The notes: generated from the letters alone by a model not told the origin. A DNA stretch of 64,000 nucleotides from Ornithinibacillus caprae (GCF_009728145.1 NZ_WOCA01000002.1:372001-436000); one strand, 5' to 3'; counted from the stretch's first letter, positions 36,017-45,030 are shown. Numbers and translations: made by a program.

Positions 36017-36466
36017 ATGCAAGAGAAAATGCGGAAGATTGTAGTTGGAACTCTTTTTTTAATCATAGTTGTTGGAGGTAGTTTTACAGTTGTGTTTGCC
36101 GATCAGGATATCGGAGCAATGTTAACCAATTGGTTTGATCAGAAAACGGATGAATCGATCGGAGAGATAGAGAAAGTCATTTCGCAAGAGCAGAAAAAAC
36201 AAACTGATCGTTTAAAGGAAGAGTTGCAATTAGCGATTGAAGCGGCGGAACAGGACTTAAATGAGTTTGTGCAGATGGAAAAAAATCAGCGGGCAGAAGA
36301 ATTGAAGCGTTACTCAGATGAATTAATCAAAGAAATAGATATCGATAATGATGAGATAGAACAGGAAATCTTGGATGAGTTCGATCGTATATTGAAACAT
36401 GCGAAAGAAGAAATGGAACAAATTTTAGAGGAAGTAGAGGACAACGGGGGAAATAGTAATGACTAA
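36017..36466 (+). CDS. Secreted coiled-coil protein 3 of the signal peptidase operon
   Basis: 149-residue secreted protein. Signal peptide about 1-28 (RKIVVGTLFLIIVVGGSFTV, cleavage after VFA). Mature start DQDIGAMLTNWFDQKTDESIGEIE parallels protein 2. The rest is a charged coiled coil (QKKQTDRLKEELQLAIEAAE onwards) ending in an Asn/Gly tail. The frame opens at 35978 within the hairpin, but ATG 36017 has AAGGAGG upstream and the signal peptide begins there. The 3' end overlaps the signal peptidase gene by eight bases, so the two are coupled. Confidence 0.75.
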   Translation: MQEKMRKIVVGTLFLIIVVGGSFTVVFADQDIGAMLTNWFDQKTDESIGEIEKVISQEQKKQTDRLKEELQLAIEAAEQDLNEFVQMEKNQRAEELKRYSDELIKEIDIDNDEIEQEILDEFDRILKHAKEEMEQILEEVEDNGGNSND

Positions 36467-37037
36467 GGTACAAGAGGCAAACCTAGTGGATGCTGCTTTA
36501 TCTCAGGAAAAGGATGCATCTCGTGATAATCGTTCTAGTGTGATGAGCTGGATTATGTTTACGGTGTTGATCGTAGGGGTCTTTTTGTTATTTAGGTTTG
36601 TCATTGGTTTTGCTGTCATAGCAGGGAATTCCATGAATCCAACCCTTGAAGATAACGATATCTTGTTGACGAGTGGAGTATTCTACACTGTGGAGCGGAG
36701 CGATGTCATTGTTTACCGAGATACAAATGGTTTCGATGTGATCAAACGGGTGATTGGAATGCCAAATGAAACAGTAGAAATTAAAGATGGCGTTGTTTTT
36801 GTTAATGGTACTCCGTTAGAAGAAAACTATGTCACAGGGATTCCTAATGATATGCCGAAGAAGGTGGTTAATGAGGGAAGTTATTTTGTGATTGGTGACA
36901 ACCGACAACCAGGAGCAAGTTTGGATAGTAGAGATAAAGATGTAGGAACGATTTCAGATGCTCAGGTACAAGGAAAAGCAATTCTATCTATCTTTCCATT
37001 TGGAACGATGAAAGATTCGGCGAAAATCGAGGAGTGA
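36459..37037 (+). CDS. lepB: Type I signal peptidase (dedicated to the coiled-coil operon)
   Basis: 192-residue membrane-bound serine protease that removes signal peptides. A cytosolic segment of about 30 residues precedes one transmembrane helix (about 31-55). The Ser/Lys dyad is S58 (GNSMNPTL) and K96 (VIKRVIGMP), with the later GDNRQPGASLDSR box, so it is the bacterial SipS type, not the SipW type with His. Overlap of eight bases with the preceding secreted protein gene suggests it processes the three operon proteins, as sortase or SipW systems do for their own substrates (inference). The last codons (ATCGAGGAGTGA) resemble repeat family A subtype II, so the C-terminus may be repeat-derived. 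Confidence 0.9.
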   Translation: MTKVQEANLVDAALSQEKDASRDNRSSVMSWIMFTVLIVGVFLLFRFVIGFAVIAGNSMNPTLEDNDILLTSGVFYTVERSDVIVYRDTNGFDVIKRVIGMPNETVEIKDGVVFVNGTPLEENYVTGIPNDMPKKVVNEGSYFVIGDNRQPGASLDSRDKDVGTISDAQVQGKAILSIFPFGTMKDSAKIEE

Positions 37038-37088
37038 CAAGTAACAAAACAAGTTAAACATAAGTGGACGACAAATAACGACAAATAA

Positions 37089-37110
37089 CGACAAGTGACA
37101 GGCACCTGTC
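37089..37110. repeat. Family A repeat, subtype III (half palindrome with CCTGTC extension)
   Basis: CGACAAGTGACAGGCACCTGTC: the right arm of the palindrome plus CTGTC, so that GACAGG-CA-CCTGTC is itself a small dyad. It is preceded by two tandem GACAAATAAC units (about 37069-37088). Confidence 0.75.
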
Positions 37111-37126
37111 TATTAATGTGACACAT

Positions 37127-37155
37127 TTGACTTTTAGTATATCCTATATTAGGAT
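37127..37155 (+). promoter_or_regulatory. Candidate glpX promoter
   Basis: TTGACT at 37127-37132 and TAGGAT at 37150-37155 with 17 bases between, about 130 bases upstream of glpX and just past the repeat. Confidence 0.5.
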
Positions 37156-37284
37156 TATGTATGTCGATTAGGATGTAATGAGTGTGTTTAGTAGATTAAG
37201 AGTAACACATTATTATTCATTACTGATTACATTCATGTAAGTATAAATTATAAACCATGAATAACATAAAGGAGTTTTTACAGG

Positions 37285-38226
37285 GTGGAACATTTACTAA
37301 AAGGTTTTCTTAACGTAACAGAAAAGGCTACTGTAGCTACTTTACCTTGGGTTGGTAAAGGAGATAAAAATGAAGCGGATCGTGCTGCTGTAACATCAAT
37401 GCGAGAAAACTTGAGGCAACTTGATATGCAAGGTGTAATAGTAATCGGTGAAGGTGAGATAGATGAGGCACCGATGCTATATATTGGTGAAAAAGTTGGC
37501 AATGGAGAGGGTACTGCGGTTGATATTGCAGTAGATCCCATTGATGGAACCACCCCGACGTCAGCAGGAAAAGATAACGGTATAGCGGTAATAGCTGCAG
37601 CTCCTAAAGGAAGCTTGCTACATGCACCAGATATGTATATGGAAAAATTAGCTGTAGGACCAGAAGCCGCTGGGAGAATTGATATTGAGGCTCCTTTAGT
37701 TGATAATTTATATCATGTTGCGAAAGCAAAAGGTAAAAAAATGTCAGAAATGAATATCTTTGTTCAGGAGCGACCTAGACATGAAGAGGCTGTTCGTATA
37801 ATGAAAGAAGCCGGTGCTACGGTGCATTTGTTCCGTGATGGTGATGTTATCCGTGCGATCACGCCAAGTATGGGGAATATGGATATGGATATGTTTTATA
37901 ATATTGGCGGTGCACCTGAAGGCGTTCTGTCAGCAGTTGCAATAAACTGCCTAGGTGGAGAAATGCAGGCGAGACTATCATTTAGAAATGATGAAGAATA
38001 TGATCGTTGCCTGAAAATGGGGCTTGATAATCCTAAAGCAGCCTTAAGACATGATCAATTAGTTAGCTCTGAACAAGGGTTATTTATTGCAACAGCTATT
38101 ACAAATACCTTGTTCCTAAAAGGTGCGAACGAAGATGAAGACGGACTTGTAACGGAAAGCTTAGTAATAGATGGAACCACGAACGCCTGGAGGAAAGTTG
38201 CAACCAATCATTTAGTTACTGTATAA
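37285..38226 (+). CDS. glpX: Fructose-1,6-bisphosphatase class II GlpX
   Basis: 313-residue cytosolic gluconeogenic phosphatase converting fructose 1,6-bisphosphate to fructose 6-phosphate. The metal/substrate motifs VIGEGEIDEAPMLYIGE and VDPIDGTTPTSAGKDNG are characteristic of the GlpX class. GTG start behind AAAGGAG at about ten bases. Monocistronic with its own promoter and a strong terminator. Confidence 0.94.
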   Translation: MEHLLKGFLNVTEKATVATLPWVGKGDKNEADRAAVTSMRENLRQLDMQGVIVIGEGEIDEAPMLYIGEKVGNGEGTAVDIAVDPIDGTTPTSAGKDNGIAVIAAAPKGSLLHAPDMYMEKLAVGPEAAGRIDIEAPLVDNLYHVAKAKGKKMSEMNIFVQERPRHEEAVRIMKEAGATVHLFRDGDVIRAITPSMGNMDMDMFYNIGGAPEGVLSAVAINCLGGEMQARLSFRNDEEYDRCLKMGLDNPKAALRHDQLVSSEQGLFIATAITNTLFLKGANEDEDGLVTESLVIDGTTNAWRKVATNHLVTV

Positions 38227-38235
38227 CACAATGAA

Positions 38236-38273
38236 AACAACCTCGAATGGAAAATCCATTCGAGGTTGTTTTG
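38236..38273. terminator. Terminator of glpX
   Basis: ACAACCTCGAATGGA and TCCATTCGAGGTTGT form a 15-base perfect stem flanked by AAAA and TTTTG, about ten bases after the stop; could act in both directions. Confidence 0.9.
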
Positions 38274-38275
38274 TG

Positions 38276-38305
38276 TTCGACAAATTTCGAGGAGTGACAG
38301 GCACC
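38276..38305. repeat. Family A repeat, subtype II
   Basis: TTCGACAAATTTCGAGGAG then TGACAGGCACC. It lies between the convergent glpX and CHY zinc finger genes, five bases from the latter's stop. Confidence 0.8.
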
Positions 38306-38309
38306 GATT

Positions 38310-38627
38310 TCATTCCATTTCAAAGTAAATATGATAATGGTTCTGACAACCTTCATTAAATGATGATTGACATGTTGGGCAGGTGTTTGTTTGTACATAT
38401 TCTGTAATAGTGAGTTCGGTTTTACAGACACCACATAATATTGCCTGCTCGTCAAACTCCTGTTTCGGCCATTTAATTATGCTATGGCCTTCACTTTCCT
38501 GATGACATTTATAGCATGGATAATATTTATTACAGCATTTAAATTTAATCGCTACAATATCATTTAGCGAATGATAGTGAATACAACGTGTTTCTTCATC
38601 AATAGTTGGCCCGTATACTCTTGGCAT
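38310..38627 (-). CDS. CHY zinc finger protein
   Basis: 105-residue small zinc protein. The CHY-finger pattern of Cys and His is clear: CIHYH, CCNKYYPCYKCH, CGVCKTELT and CPTCQSSFNEGCQNHYHIYF, room for three zinc ions. Bacterial members are short single-domain proteins of unknown role; eukaryotic ones occur in ubiquitin ligases. ATG with AAGGAGGATGG ribosome binding site. Alone on the minus strand. Confidence 0.88.
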   Translation of the reverse strand: MPRVYGPTIDEETRCIHYHSLNDIVAIKFKCCNKYYPCYKCHQESEGHSIIKWPKQEFDEQAILCGVCKTELTITEYVQTNTCPTCQSSFNEGCQNHYHIYFEME

Positions 38628-38709
38628 AAACCATCCTCCTTGCTAGTCTGTGTCGTAATTACTACTTAGTGTACTACAAACTAAAAGCTAGTAGGAGGAG
38701 AAACCTCTA

Positions 38710-38749
38710 TTCGACATTAAACGACAAATAACGAGGAGTGACAGGCACC
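38710..38749. repeat. Family A repeat, subtype II, extended
   Basis: TTCGACATTAAACGACAAAT then AACGAGGAGTGACAGGCACC. It lies between two minus-strand genes, 15 bases from the stop of the HpaB-type gene. Confidence 0.7.
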
Positions 38750-38763
38750 ATAGGAATATAGCA

Positions 38764-40164
38764 TTAGTTAAAGGTGTAGTTTTGATAAAGGTCACTTGCT
38801 ATGGTACTTGGGTTACCGAAGAAGAATCGTTCGTATTGAGTTTGCCGGGTGGCGAATGGACTCATGGTCAGGTCCCAGGCTCGTCGAAAGAGTTCCACTC
38901 GATCTTTTGCAGGATGTTTGGCACTTTGTAAATACTGATCAAGATCTTTTCGAATGGAGGATTCAAAATCCGACTCAGTTGGGATAGTAACCATTCCACT
39001 TGCCCCTAGAAGCTGGATGATTTCGATAAGCCTAGGATAGATCTTTGGAAATGTGCAGCTAGCTACTTGTAATGAAGTTAAATCAGGTCTCATTAAACCA
39101 AACTCATCAACTGCAGCTTTGGTTTCGGCCTGTAGAAGGAGTGCCTTCATTGTCTCGATCGCAATAATAATTTCAGCCATTTTTTCATGAACATGACCGT
39201 AACCACTAATATCAATGCTTTGCACGATTTCCTCTGTAACACTTGCGATGAATTCTAATTTTACTATTTGCCTATTAATCACTTGATGCAAGGCAAATGG
39301 ACGGAATGCACTTTGACTTAAAAAGCTATTTGCTACTTGGATATTTTTGTAGAAAAAAACTCGATCCCAAGGAACTACAACTTTATCAAATACGACTATC
39401 GCGTCCATTTCTTCAAAACGGGAGCTTAACGGATGATTAAATTCCCTATCTCCAAGAGCAAAGGACTCTCTGCAAATAAATTTTAAACCGTTCGTATCGG
39501 AAGGAATGGAAAATGCAAATGCATAATCGGGATCATTAATGCCTCCAGGGGAAATCACAAGAATTTCATCTGTCATTCCACCTTGTGTGGCTAATAGTCT
39601 AGCACCTTTAATAACTAGACCATCATCGATTTCATCTATAATTTTGGCAGCTATCGGTTCATCAGTTTCCTCTAAATAAAAGGGTGAACGATTGACTTGT
39701 GGATTAATAAACGTATGTGTGAAGGATAAATCCTTTTCCCTAGCTAGTTCATAAAAGTTTATGAGATTTTCAGGAAAACAGTTTTCTTTTCCTTCTAATA
39801 AACTAGCAGAAGCAGAAAGCGCCATTAGAATGCTATTCATATAATCTGGACTTCTACCGAGCATGCCATGATTTGTTTTAGCCCACTTTTGAATCATTTG
39901 ACTCCGTTTTATAAGGTCATCCTGCGTTTTTGGTTGTTGGTATGATATTCCGATTTTATTACCAGTTTTGGGAGAAGTGTAGGTCATGACGTCTATTAAC
40001 TCAGGGTCGTGCTGTAAATCATAAAGTGCTGCTTGACTTTTTATTGCCCCCTTAAAGGCAGCGTGCTCTGAAATTTCCCCGGTTAACGGCTCTCCGTTAT
40101 ACCAAATAGTAGTTTTTAACTGATTGATTCGCTCGATATATTCATTACCTGATATAGCAGGCAT
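38764..40164 (-). CDS. 4-hydroxyphenylacetate 3-monooxygenase oxygenase component (HpaB family)
   Basis: 466-residue FADH2-dependent hydroxylase of the HpaB/PvcC family (similar in layout to Bacillus YoaI). It shows the acyl-CoA dehydrogenase-like fold segments, for example HTFINPQVNRSPF, VVFDKVVVPWDRVFFYKN and the C-terminal RRAWDLTMSPFATRQTQYERFFFG. These enzymes need reduced FAD from an HpaC-type reductase, and none is in the window, so a chromosomal reductase must serve if it is active. Natural phenolic substrate unknown. Monocistronic on the minus strand; the start follows AGGGGTGG. Confidence 0.88.
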   Translation of the reverse strand: MPAISGNEYIERINQLKTTIWYNGEPLTGEISEHAAFKGAIKSQAALYDLQHDPELIDVMTYTSPKTGNKIGISYQQPKTQDDLIKRSQMIQKWAKTNHGMLGRSPDYMNSILMALSASASLLEGKENCFPENLINFYELAREKDLSFTHTFINPQVNRSPFYLEETDEPIAAKIIDEIDDGLVIKGARLLATQGGMTDEILVISPGGINDPDYAFAFSIPSDTNGLKFICRESFALGDREFNHPLSSRFEEMDAIVVFDKVVVPWDRVFFYKNIQVANSFLSQSAFRPFALHQVINRQIVKLEFIASVTEEIVQSIDISGYGHVHEKMAEIIIAIETMKALLLQAETKAAVDEFGLMRPDLTSLQVASCTFPKIYPRLIEIIQLLGASGMVTIPTESDFESSIRKDLDQYLQSAKHPAKDRVELFRRAWDLTMSPFATRQTQYERFFFGNPSTIASDLYQNYTFN

Positions 40165-40280
40165 CTATATCCACCCCTAATAGTTGTAAAAAACCTTATA
40201 TACCAATATATTTAGATACCAGCAAATCGTACCTTGTCATCAAGAAAAAACTATTCGAAAATAACCGTTGTTGACAGGAT

Positions 40281-40305
40281 TCGACAAGTGACAGGCACCT
40301 GTCGA
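40281..40305. repeat. Family A repeat, subtype III
   Basis: TCGACAAGTGACAGGCACC then TGTCGA: half palindrome plus extension; outer TCGACA/TGTCGA also pair. It lies about 50 bases upstream of the manA start. Confidence 0.8.
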
Positions 40306-40352
40306 AAATGGTACATTTAGGGTAGTGAGTTTTTATGTATGGGGGGATATTT

Positions 40353-41315
40353 ATGGTTATGTATAATGAGCCGGTTTTTTTGGAGCCTGTTTTGCAGGAG
40401 CGTATTTGGGGTGGAAAGAAGTTACGTACAGAATTTAATTATTCGATACCTTCTGACCAAACCGGTGAGGCATGGGTGATTTCAGCTCATCCCAATGGAC
40501 CTAGTAAAATTAAAAATGGTTTTCTTGCTGGGAAGACATTGGAAGATGCTTGGCAGGAGTACGGAGAATTATTTAATAAGAATACGGAAAATAACGAGGC
40601 ATATCCATTACTTGTAAAAATATTGGATGCGAATAGCGACTTGTCTGTTCAGGTTCATCCAGATGACCATTTTGCTCGTGAAGTAGAAGGACAACCATAT
40701 GGGAAAACGGAATGCTGGTATGTGTTAAGTGCTGAAGATGGTGCGGAATTAGTTCTAGGACACCACGCACAAACAAGAAAAGAGCTTGAACACATGATGG
40801 AAGCTGGTGAATGGGACCGACTTCTAAAGCGAGTAAAAGTAACAACTGGTGATTTTGTATATGTACCAAGTGGCACGATTCATGCTATTGGAAAAGGAAT
40901 CGTCATTTTAGAGACACAGCAAAGCTCTGATATTACCTATCGTGTCTATGATTATGATCGCACGGATGCTGCTGGAAATAAGCGCGAGTTGCATTTGGAA
41001 CGTTCTAAAGAGGTCACAACAGTTCCGCACCAGGATGCAAAAGTTAATCAACGTGTAGCAGTAATTAACGATTTAACTTCGAAAAAGTTAGTAGAAGAAA
41101 CGTACTTTACAGTTTATCATTGGCAGCTAAGTGGAAAGGCCTCATTAGCAATGGAACAGGACTTTTTACAAGTAAGTGTTATAGAGGGAAATGCAGAAAT
41201 AATAATGAATGGTAAAAGTTTTCCGATAGAAAAAGGGACTCATTTTGTGATTCCCCATGGAATAACATCGTACGAAATTACGGGAAATGCCGAAATGATT
41301 GTATCACATGAATAA
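40353..41315 (+). CDS. manA: Mannose-6-phosphate isomerase, class I (ManA)
   Basis: 320-residue zinc enzyme interconverting mannose 6-phosphate and fructose 6-phosphate. The family start EPVFLEPVLQERIWGG, metal-site segments SVQVHPDD and KTECWYVL, and the active-site VPSGTIHAIGKG are present. The frame begins at 40335, but the ATG at 40353 is well spaced from GGGGGG and gives the normal N-terminus. It is followed 25 bases later by a fructokinase gene, together forming a mannose/fructose entry unit that ends in fructose 6-phosphate. Confidence 0.94.
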   Translation: MVMYNEPVFLEPVLQERIWGGKKLRTEFNYSIPSDQTGEAWVISAHPNGPSKIKNGFLAGKTLEDAWQEYGELFNKNTENNEAYPLLVKILDANSDLSVQVHPDDHFAREVEGQPYGKTECWYVLSAEDGAELVLGHHAQTRKELEHMMEAGEWDRLLKRVKVTTGDFVYVPSGTIHAIGKGIVILETQQSSDITYRVYDYDRTDAAGNKRELHLERSKEVTTVPHQDAKVNQRVAVINDLTSKKLVEETYFTVYHWQLSGKASLAMEQDFLQVSVIEGNAEIIMNGKSFPIEKGTHFVIPHGITSYEITGNAEMIVSHE

Positions 41316-41340
41316 TTTTTCTTAACCGGAGGGGATTTCT

Positions 41341-42198
41341 ATGCTTGTTGGTGGAATAGAAGCTGGAGGAACAAAATTTGTATGTGCTGTTGGTGATACT
41401 TCTGGAAAAGTTGTTGATAAAATTTGTTTTCCAACACGGGACCCAGAAACTACGCTAGACGAAGTGCAACACTTCTTTGCCAAATATGAAATAAGTGCAA
41501 TTGGTGTCGGTAGCTTTGGACCCATTGATTTACGTCGGGATAGTAACACCTACGGAACTATTTTGAACACCCCCAAAACAAAATGGAAACATTATGATAT
41601 ACTAGGAAGGTTGGAGCGAGATTTTTCTGTTCCCGTTTTTATTACAACCGATGTAAATGCTGCTTGTTTAGGGGAATACAAATATGGAGCTGGAAAAGAT
41701 GTAAACAGTTGCTTGTACATAACGATTGGTACAGGAATTGGTGCTGGATTCGTACATGATGGGATCATTTTTCAAGGGAAAAATCACCCTGAAATGGGCC
41801 ATATTTTTGTTCCCCAACATAAAGACGATGATTTTAAAGGTGTCTGTCCATATCATGGAAATTGTTTGGAGGGTCTTGCTTCTGGACCGGCGATTGAACA
41901 GCGTTATGGTAAAAAAGGCCATTTACTAAGTGATGATCAGCAGGTTTGGGAATTAGAAGCTTTCTATATAGCGCAGGCTATCGTGAATTACACAGTGATG
42001 CTATCACCAGAACGGATTATTTTAGGTGGCGGTGTGATGAAGCAAGAGCGATTGTATGAGCTAATACGTAAATATTTTATGAAGCAGATGAATGAGTATG
42101 TACATGTCGGTAATATAGATGAATTTATCGTTGCCCCTAAACTGGGTGATCATCAAGGAATAGTTGGTGCTTTTGGGTTAGTTGATGGTGTGGATTGA
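41341..42198 (+). CDS. ROK-family fructokinase (GmuE/ScrK type)
   Basis: 285-residue sugar kinase making fructose 6-phosphate from fructose and ATP. N-terminal phosphate-binding GGIEAGGTKFVCAVG, the catalytic Asp in FITTDVNAACLGE, the GTGIGAG loop, and the ROK zinc site HxCPYHGNCLEG are visible. Bacillus GmuE/YdhR has this layout. RBS CCGGAGGGGA. Downstream of manA and upstream of an aldose epimerase gene, likely one transcription unit. Confidence 0.9.
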   Translation: MLVGGIEAGGTKFVCAVGDTSGKVVDKICFPTRDPETTLDEVQHFFAKYEISAIGVGSFGPIDLRRDSNTYGTILNTPKTKWKHYDILGRLERDFSVPVFITTDVNAACLGEYKYGAGKDVNSCLYITIGTGIGAGFVHDGIIFQGKNHPEMGHIFVPQHKDDDFKGVCPYHGNCLEGLASGPAIEQRYGKKGHLLSDDQQVWELEAFYIAQAIVNYTVMLSPERIILGGGVMKQERLYELIRKYFMKQMNEYVHVGNIDEFIVAPKLGDHQGIVGAFGLVDGVD

Positions 42199-42259
42199 GT
42201 TTAGGATAGCCAACGTGTTTACGTTTTAACCACAAGGATAAGCAGATAGGAGACTGGTT

Positions 42260-43123
42260 ATGTATCAGATTCAAACGTTTGAGGAGCAATCCTTTACGAT
42301 GTATCAACTAAGTAATGCAGATGATAGTGCTTGGGTGACTATTTGTCCAGAAAGAGGTGGAATCATCACCTCCTTTGGTGTTGATGGGAAGGAACAGCTT
42401 TATATAAATAAAGAGACGCTATATGATCGTAGTAAAAATATTCGTGGTGGCATTCCGATTCTGTTCCCTATTGCTGGACAACTAGAGGAAGGGAAATATG
42501 AATGGGATGGGGAAACATATAATATGCCAAATCATGGTCTAGCTCGAATATATCCTTGGGAAGTGGTAGAGAAGAAGCAGGATGAAACACAAGCATCCAT
42601 TACCGTTCGTTTTGTAAGCAGTATTAGCACGAAAGCAGTATATCCATTTGATTTTGATGTGTTATTTACGTACACGATTCGTGCGAATGAGCTTTTGATT
42701 GAACAAAGTTTTGGAAATGTATCAGACCAAGCAATGCCGATGTATGTTGGACTCCATCCTTATTTTAAAGCCAGTCAGAAAAATGTTGTGTTGAAGACAG
42801 ATACTACGAAATTATTTGATTATAGTGATGAATCGGTACAGGATTTTCAAGGTAGCGTAGACATGGAAAATCGCAAGGAATCCGTTGTATTACTTGATGC
42901 AAAAGCGCGTAAGGTTTCGATGGAATTAGGAACTGGACAGGAAGTTCATATGGAAACCGGGGCAGAGTATAAGTACACAGTTATATGGACGGAAAAGGGC
43001 AAAGAATTTATCTGCGTAGAACCCTGGATGGCAATGGCGGGGGAATTGAATCGAAAAGAAGAGCTCGTCATGATTGAACCAAAAGAAACCCTCGACACAT
43101 TTGTAAGATTTAGAGTAGAATAA
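42260..43123 (+). CDS. Aldose 1-epimerase family protein
   Basis: 287-residue protein of the galactose mutarotase/YeaD-like fold. Segments GGIPILFPIAGQ, NHGLARIYPWEV and MYVGLHPYFKA carry the Arg and His residues that bind the sugar ring in this family. It may act on hexose 6-phosphates (YeaD type) or on free sugars; the sequence does not decide. Downstream of manA and the fructokinase gene. A half palindrome starts one base after its TAA. Confidence 0.85.
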   Translation: MYQIQTFEEQSFTMYQLSNADDSAWVTICPERGGIITSFGVDGKEQLYINKETLYDRSKNIRGGIPILFPIAGQLEEGKYEWDGETYNMPNHGLARIYPWEVVEKKQDETQASITVRFVSSISTKAVYPFDFDVLFTYTIRANELLIEQSFGNVSDQAMPMYVGLHPYFKASQKNVVLKTDTTKLFDYSDESVQDFQGSVDMENRKESVVLLDAKARKVSMELGTGQEVHMETGAEYKYTVIWTEKGKEFICVEPWMAMAGELNRKEELVMIEPKETLDTFVRFRVE

Positions 43124-43124
43124 G

Positions 43125-43142
43125 GGTGCCTGTCACTTGTCG
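43125..43142. repeat. Family A repeat, left half only
   Basis: GGTGCCTGTCACTTGTCG, one base after the epimerase stop. The right arm has been lost; a reading GTCGAA remnant follows at about 43149. Confidence 0.8.
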
Positions 43143-43166
43143 TAAATTGTCGAATAAATGAATGGT

Positions 43167-43217
43167 AAACTGTTAATGTGTTGGGGAAATTCCCTCAAGG
43201 TATTAACAGTTTTTTTT
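43167..43217 (+). terminator. Terminator of the manA operon
   Basis: AAACTGTTAAT (43167-43177) pairs with ATTAACAGTTT (43202-43212), with an inner GGGGAAATTCCC hairpin, and eight T follow. It lies beyond the half palindrome. Confidence 0.85.
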
Positions 43218-43220
43218 GCA

Positions 43221-43305
43221 GATAGGAAATTATAAACTTTCCTATCCTACATTAGTGTAATTATGGCATTCATCTTAAGGGCTTGGCGAATGCCAAGTCT
43301 GCTAA
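43221..43305 (+). repeat. Two-hairpin dispersed repeat, family C
   Basis: Stem 1 GATAGGAAA/TTTCCTATC, middle TACATTAGTGTAATTATGGC, stem 2 CTTGGC gaat GCCAAG. It follows the manA operon terminator directly. The remaining 200 bases to the BCCT gene hold only AT-rich DNA and its leader. Confidence 0.8.
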
Positions 43306-43507
43306 TTTTTTGGAGATTGCTAAAGGTTGTCTAGATCAAGTTTTATTAGGTTTTAGCATTTTAAAAAGCAAGCGGAATAATAGAAAGTGGTTTGAAATAA
43401 TTTAAGATGGGGTATATCCTATTTATAGGAGGTGATTGGCAATGGGGTGAAAATCATAATGTTATACTGCAAAAAAACTGAATAATAAAAATTTAATGGG
43501 GGTAAAC

Positions 43508-45001
43508 ATGAAGAAAGTATCAAGTGTATTTTATGTTACAGTATCATTAGTCATCATTGCAGTTTTTATCGGGGCAATGTTTCCCGAGTTGTCAGAACAG
43601 GTAACCACCAACATTAACGCATTTCTATCCACGACATTTGGTTGGTACTACATGTGGGTAATGACCTTCCTGATTATCGTTTCCATTTTCATTATCTTTA
43701 GTCCATATGGAAAGATTCGCTTAGGAAAAAATCATGAACGACCTGATTTCTCTACATTAACATGGATTGCTATGTTGTTTTCGGCAGGATTAGGTATTGG
43801 GCTTGTGTTTTACGGTTCAGCTGAACCACTATTCCACGCATTTTACGATGCTCCATTATCAGAACCAGGTACGGAACAAGCTTTCAAAGAAGGGCTTGCT
43901 GTTACGTACTTTCATTGGGGAATCCACGGTTGGGCAATGTACGGCATTGTCGCTCTCGCACTAGCTTATTTCCAATTTCGTAAAGATGAACCTGGATTGA
44001 TTTCCGCAACATTAAAGCCGTTGTTCGGCGATAAAATGAATGGTCCTTGGGGAAAGTTAATTGATATCCTTGCAGCGTTTGCAACTATTTTTGGTGTTGC
44101 AACATCACTCGGTTTTGGTGCTGCGCAAATTAATGGAGGTTTGTCTCATCTTTTTGGAATTGAAGTTAGTTTTCCTACACAATTTGTTATAGTACTAGTT
44201 GTAACGGTATTGTTTTTAATTTCTGCATGGTCGGGCTTGAGTAAAGGAATTAAATATTTGTCAAACGCCAATATGGTAATCGCGGTATTTCTATTTATAG
44301 CGGTTATAACGGTTGGACCGACATTATTGATTTTAAATATGTTTACTGAAACATTTGGAATTTACTTGCAAAACATCGTGAATTGGAGTTTCCGTACGGC
44401 TTCCTTAGAAGGAGATAATCGTGCATGGTTAGATGGATGGACTATTTTCTACTGGGCATGGTGGATTGCTTGGGCACCGTTTGTTGGAATGTTTATTGCT
44501 CGAGTTTCTCGTGGTCGTACAATTCGTCAGTTTATGGTTGGTGTGATCGTTGTACCAACATTAATTATTGGTATTTGGTTTGCAACATTTGGAACAACAG
44601 CTGGTGATGTACAACGTAGTGGAGCAATTGATTTAACTCAGTTTTCAACGGAAATGGTATTATTCAATATGTTTGATCAATTACCAATTTCAGGTATTTT
44701 ATCGTTGCTTGCAATTCTACTAATCTTTACATTTTTCATTACATCAGCAGACTCCGCAACATTTGTATTAGGGATTCAGTCTACCCATGGCTCATTAACA
44801 CCACCAAATCAGGTTAAAATTATTTGGGGTCTAGCGCAGTCATCGGTTGCATTAGTTCTACTATATGTAGGTGGACTGACAGCATTGCAGAATACCATTA
44901 TAGCTGCAGCATTTCCATTCTCGTTCGTTATGATCTTAATGGTGATATCCTTATTAAAAGCATTAAATAATGAAGTACAGACAGCTAAACGAAAGAAATA
45001 A
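43508..45001 (+). CDS. BCCT-family transporter (OpuD/BetL-like)
   Basis: 497-residue secondary transporter with 12 predicted membrane helices that takes up betaine, choline or carnitine with Na+ or H+. The Trp-rich BCCT signature appears as FYWAWWIAWAPFVGMFIARVSRGRTIRQF, and the glycine-rich helix as FSAGLGIGLVFYGSAEP. Short termini without a large regulatory domain. The ATG at 43508 follows GGGGGT; an earlier in-frame ATG at 43496 is less likely. Suggests osmoprotection in a halotolerant organism. Confidence 0.92.
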   Translation: MKKVSSVFYVTVSLVIIAVFIGAMFPELSEQVTTNINAFLSTTFGWYYMWVMTFLIIVSIFIIFSPYGKIRLGKNHERPDFSTLTWIAMLFSAGLGIGLVFYGSAEPLFHAFYDAPLSEPGTEQAFKEGLAVTYFHWGIHGWAMYGIVALALAYFQFRKDEPGLISATLKPLFGDKMNGPWGKLIDILAAFATIFGVATSLGFGAAQINGGLSHLFGIEVSFPTQFVIVLVVTVLFLISAWSGLSKGIKYLSNANMVIAVFLFIAVITVGPTLLILNMFTETFGIYLQNIVNWSFRTASLEGDNRAWLDGWTIFYWAWWIAWAPFVGMFIARVSRGRTIRQFMVGVIVVPTLIIGIWFATFGTTAGDVQRSGAIDLTQFSTEMVLFNMFDQLPISGILSLLAILLIFTFFITSADSATFVLGIQSTHGSLTPPNQVKIIWGLAQSSVALVLLYVGGLTALQNTIIAAAFPFSFVMILMVISLLKALNNEVQTAKRKK

Positions 45002-45030
45002 CTAAGAAACGGTCTTTGAATGTGTTTGTC

